From CAVUAA01 sp963739345 (GTDB lineage: Bacteria > Chlamydiota > Chlamydiia > Chlamydiales > JAFEGQ01): a stretch of 64,000 bases of DNA. The translations under genes were made by a program, and so were the position numbers. Below are positions 62,493-64,000 of this stretch, in pieces. Under the pieces are notes generated by a model, which saw only the letters and a list, made by a program, of their open reading frames with translations, made no database searches and was not told where the DNA came from. The stretch spans positions 930,001-994,000 of the forward strand of contig CAVUAA010000001.1 of the NCBI GenBank assembly GCA_963739345.1. The letters are read 5' to 3'. Numbering within the stretch: the first letter of the stretch is position 1; each line of letters starts with the position of its first letter.

Positions 62493-63368
62493 TTAAGATG
62501 TGAAGTAAATTTTTTGGTTTAGGCCGCGAACGAGGTTGTCGGCAGACATTAGTTTTTTACCCTCGAGCTGCACTTCAAGGAGCTGGAGATGGTCAGTCCC
62601 GCAAGGGATAGAGAGGCCGGCGGGGGCGGAGACAACTTTTGATTTGAGCACTTTGAGACGGAGGGTTTTGTCGCCCAGGCGGACGGGGCAGTGGCCGCCG
62701 ATGGCGCGGATGGTGTTGTGGAGGGTCTGGGCTGGGAGAGTGAAGTCGAGGAGGCGGTCGGTGGACTCTATCTTGGGAGCGTGGGTGGCCTGGGAGTGGT
62801 CTTGGGGGGTGGCAGGGGGAAATTTTTTGATGGTGGAGAGGAGGAGGCGGCAGCCGAGGTCGCAGAGCTGGGGTTCGAGCTCTGAATAAGTGGTGTCGGG
62901 GCCGATGGGGAGCGATTCTTGGGCGAGGATGTCGCCAGCATCCATCTCTTTAGCGACATACATGATGCTGACGCCGGTCTCGGCGTCGCCATTCATGATG
63001 GCCCGCTGGATGGGGGCGGCTCCTCGGTATTTGGGGAGGAGGCTGGGGTGGACGTTGATGATGGCTTTGTGGGGGATGTCACGGAGGGGTTTTGTGAGAA
63101 ACTCGCCGTAGGCAACGACAATAAAGAGGTCGGCGGCGTAGGTGGCGAGCTGGGTGCAGACTTCGGGGGTGGAAGCTTTTTCGGGCTCGAGAAGGGGGAG
63201 CTGGTGCACGCGAGCGAGGTCGGCGACAGGGCTAGGAATGGGCTTTTTCGAGCGCCTTTTGGGTCGTGGAGGTTGGGTGACGACGGCGACCACCTCGACG
63301 CCGTGGGCGAGGAGGTAGTCGAGAGTGCGGGAGGCAAAAGAGGGGGTACCGAAAAAGACGACCTTCAT
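62493..63368 (-). CDS. fmt: Methionyl-tRNA formyltransferase
   Basis: A 291-residue Fmt, which formylates initiator Met-tRNA. The N-terminal catalytic domain has VVFFGTPSFASRTLDYLL, NVHPSLLPKYRGAAPIQRAIMNGD and GVSIMYVAKEMDAGDIL; the C-terminal OB-like domain is a little short compared with about 315 residues. Its ATG overlaps the lpxA stop (ATGA). The order rplC-x-fmt-lpxA is chlamydial (CT528-CT531). Confidence 0.95.
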   Translation of the reverse strand: MKVVFFGTPSFASRTLDYLLAHGVEVVAVVTQPPRPKRRSKKPIPSPVADLARVHQLPLLEPEKASTPEVCTQLATYAADLFIVVAYGEFLTKPLRDIPHKAIINVHPSLLPKYRGAAPIQRAIMNGDAETGVSIMYVAKEMDAGDILAQESLPIGPDTTYSELEPQLCDLGCRLLLSTIKKFPPATPQDHSQATHAPKIESTDRLLDFTLPAQTLHNTIRAIGGHCPVRLGDKTLRLKVLKSKVVSAPAGLSIPCGTDHLQLLEVQLEGKKLMSADNLVRGLNQKIYFTS

Positions 63369-64000
63369 GAATTGGTAGAAAGGCCGATGAGGCCACGCGT
63401 GGATGCACGGCAGAAGTCTGTGAAGTGCTTCACTTCCGGGATGGGCTCGATCCGCTCTTCAATCTGCCTAATCGCTTCGTCCAGGCGGAGGCCGGAGCGG
63501 TAGACGAGTCGGTAACACTTGGTGAGCGCTTGCCGAGTGGGAAGGTCAAAGTTGCGCCGCTTGAGTCCGATGAGGTTAATGCCACCCACTTTGAAAGGAT
63601 CGTTACCGCCAATGGTATAGGGGGCGACGTCATTGGTGATGCGGCCCATTCCGCCAACCATGGAGTGGCAACCGACGCGAACGTGCTGGTGGACGCCGGT
63701 AAGGCCGCCGATGATGGCGTCGTGCTCGACTGTGACGTGGCCGGCGAGCTGGACGCTGTTGGTGAGGATGACTCGGTCGCCAACAGCGCAGGTATGGCCG
63801 ATGTGGCAGTAGGCCATGATCATGCAGTTGTTGCCAACGGTCACTTTTGACCCCTCTCCACAGGAGGCGTTGATAGTGACAAATTCGCGGATCTCGCACT
63901 CTTCGCCGATCTCAACGTAGGTCACTTCACCCTTAAACTTGAGGTCTTGGGTCTTGGTGCCGATACTGGCGCCGGGATAGATGGTGGTGTTACGGCCAAT
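63365..64000 (-). CDS. lpxA: UDP-N-acetylglucosamine acyltransferase (partial, N-terminus outside window)
   Basis: The gene runs off the right edge; 211 codons including the C-terminus are present. Left-handed beta-helix hexapeptides are visible (IYPGASIGTKTQDLKFKGEVTYVEIG, CEIREFVTINASC, HIGHTCAVGDRVILTNSVQLAGHVTVEHDAIIGG), with the catalytic His in AYCHIGHTCAVG and the signature GLKRRNFDLPTRQAL. It transfers the first acyl chain of lipid A. About 70 N-terminal residues are missing. Confidence 0.95.
   Translation of the reverse strand: MGRNTTIYPGASIGTKTQDLKFKGEVTYVEIGEECEIREFVTINASCGEGSKVTVGNNCMIMAYCHIGHTCAVGDRVILTNSVQLAGHVTVEHDAIIGGLTGVHQHVRVGCHSMVGGMGRITNDVAPYTIGGNDPFKVGGINLIGLKRRNFDLPTRQALTKCYRLVYRSGLRLDEAIRQIEERIEPIPEVKHFTDFCRASTRGLIGLSTNS

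Overview
The window is chromosomal DNA of a chlamydia-like bacterium (phylum Chlamydiota, most likely an environmental lineage outside the genus Chlamydia). The evidence is gene order. The block glyA-clpP-dapF-UPF0158 (24.9-29.0 kb) matches the C. trachomatis CT432-CT429 neighbourhood. The block from 46.3 kb to the right edge (CT504-like gene, gapA, rplQ, rpoA, rpsK, rpsM, secY, ribosomal proteins to rplC, a membrane protein in the CT529 slot, fmt, lpxA) matches CT504-CT531. rpsN, rpmD and rpmJ are absent from their usual places. By eye the DNA is richer in G+C than in the chlamydial pathogens, and tandem duplicates, an IS, MITE-like repeats and a toxin-antitoxin remnant point to a larger, more plastic genome.

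Layout. 0-5.3 kb: a dNTPase, two tandem PutP-type Na+/solute symporters and a CDF metal exporter. 5.3-9.0 kb: an accessory patch with two paralogous tail-anchored proteins, the second split by an IS5-family element, then a Y1 (REP-associated) transposase bracketed by near-identical palindromes. 9.0-16.4 kb: Lon, a nucleotidyltransferase, rhomboid protease and RNase Z in overlapping order, a lipoprotein, a DMT exporter and a MarR regulator. 16.4-19.3 kb: xerC followed by an AbiE toxin-antitoxin module whose toxin is split by a 159-bp MITE, then a decayed second copy of the xerC 3' end. 19.4-24.9 kb: ABC-F ATPase, a SpoU-type methyltransferase, RNase P RNA, a CT398/CdsZ-like coiled-coil zinc-ribbon protein, an SDR protein and a frameshifted PfkB-family kinase. 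24.9-29.1 kb: glyA, clpP, dapF and a UPF0158 protein with a histone-H1-like tail. 29.2-32.3 kb: a type III polyketide synthase cluster (PKS, methyltransferase, flavoprotein, divergent SnoaL-like protein). 32.3-34.6 kb: secreted and membrane proteins. 34.7-39.5 kb: a 1601-residue protein combining a possible PI3/PI4-kinase-like core with three LRR-plus-Sel1 modules, a strong effector candidate. 39.7-45.9 kb: a leftward operon encoding thiol peroxidase, a GlcG-like protein, a TolC/EmrA/EmrB-type tripartite efflux system and a histidine phosphatase; four of its genes carry single-base frameshifts. 46.2-64 kb: tRNA-Leu, the long leftward ribosomal/transcription operon, and the start of the lipid A/fmt locus.

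Recurrent elements tie the accessory regions together. Family 1 MITE: two copies, inverted ends beginning ACCCAGATTGCTA, 5-bp target duplications. Family 2 MITE: three copies, ends TCCAATGGCGTCAAC, one nested inside a family 1 copy and one providing the stop codon of dapF. REP-like palindromes TGTACCGAT...ATCGGTACA: three copies, two of them framing the Y1 transposase. Three insertions can be undone on paper: removing the IS and one direct repeat restores an intact tail-anchored paralogue, removing MITE-B and one direct repeat restores the AbiEii toxin frame, and removing the nested family 2 copy restores the family 1 end.
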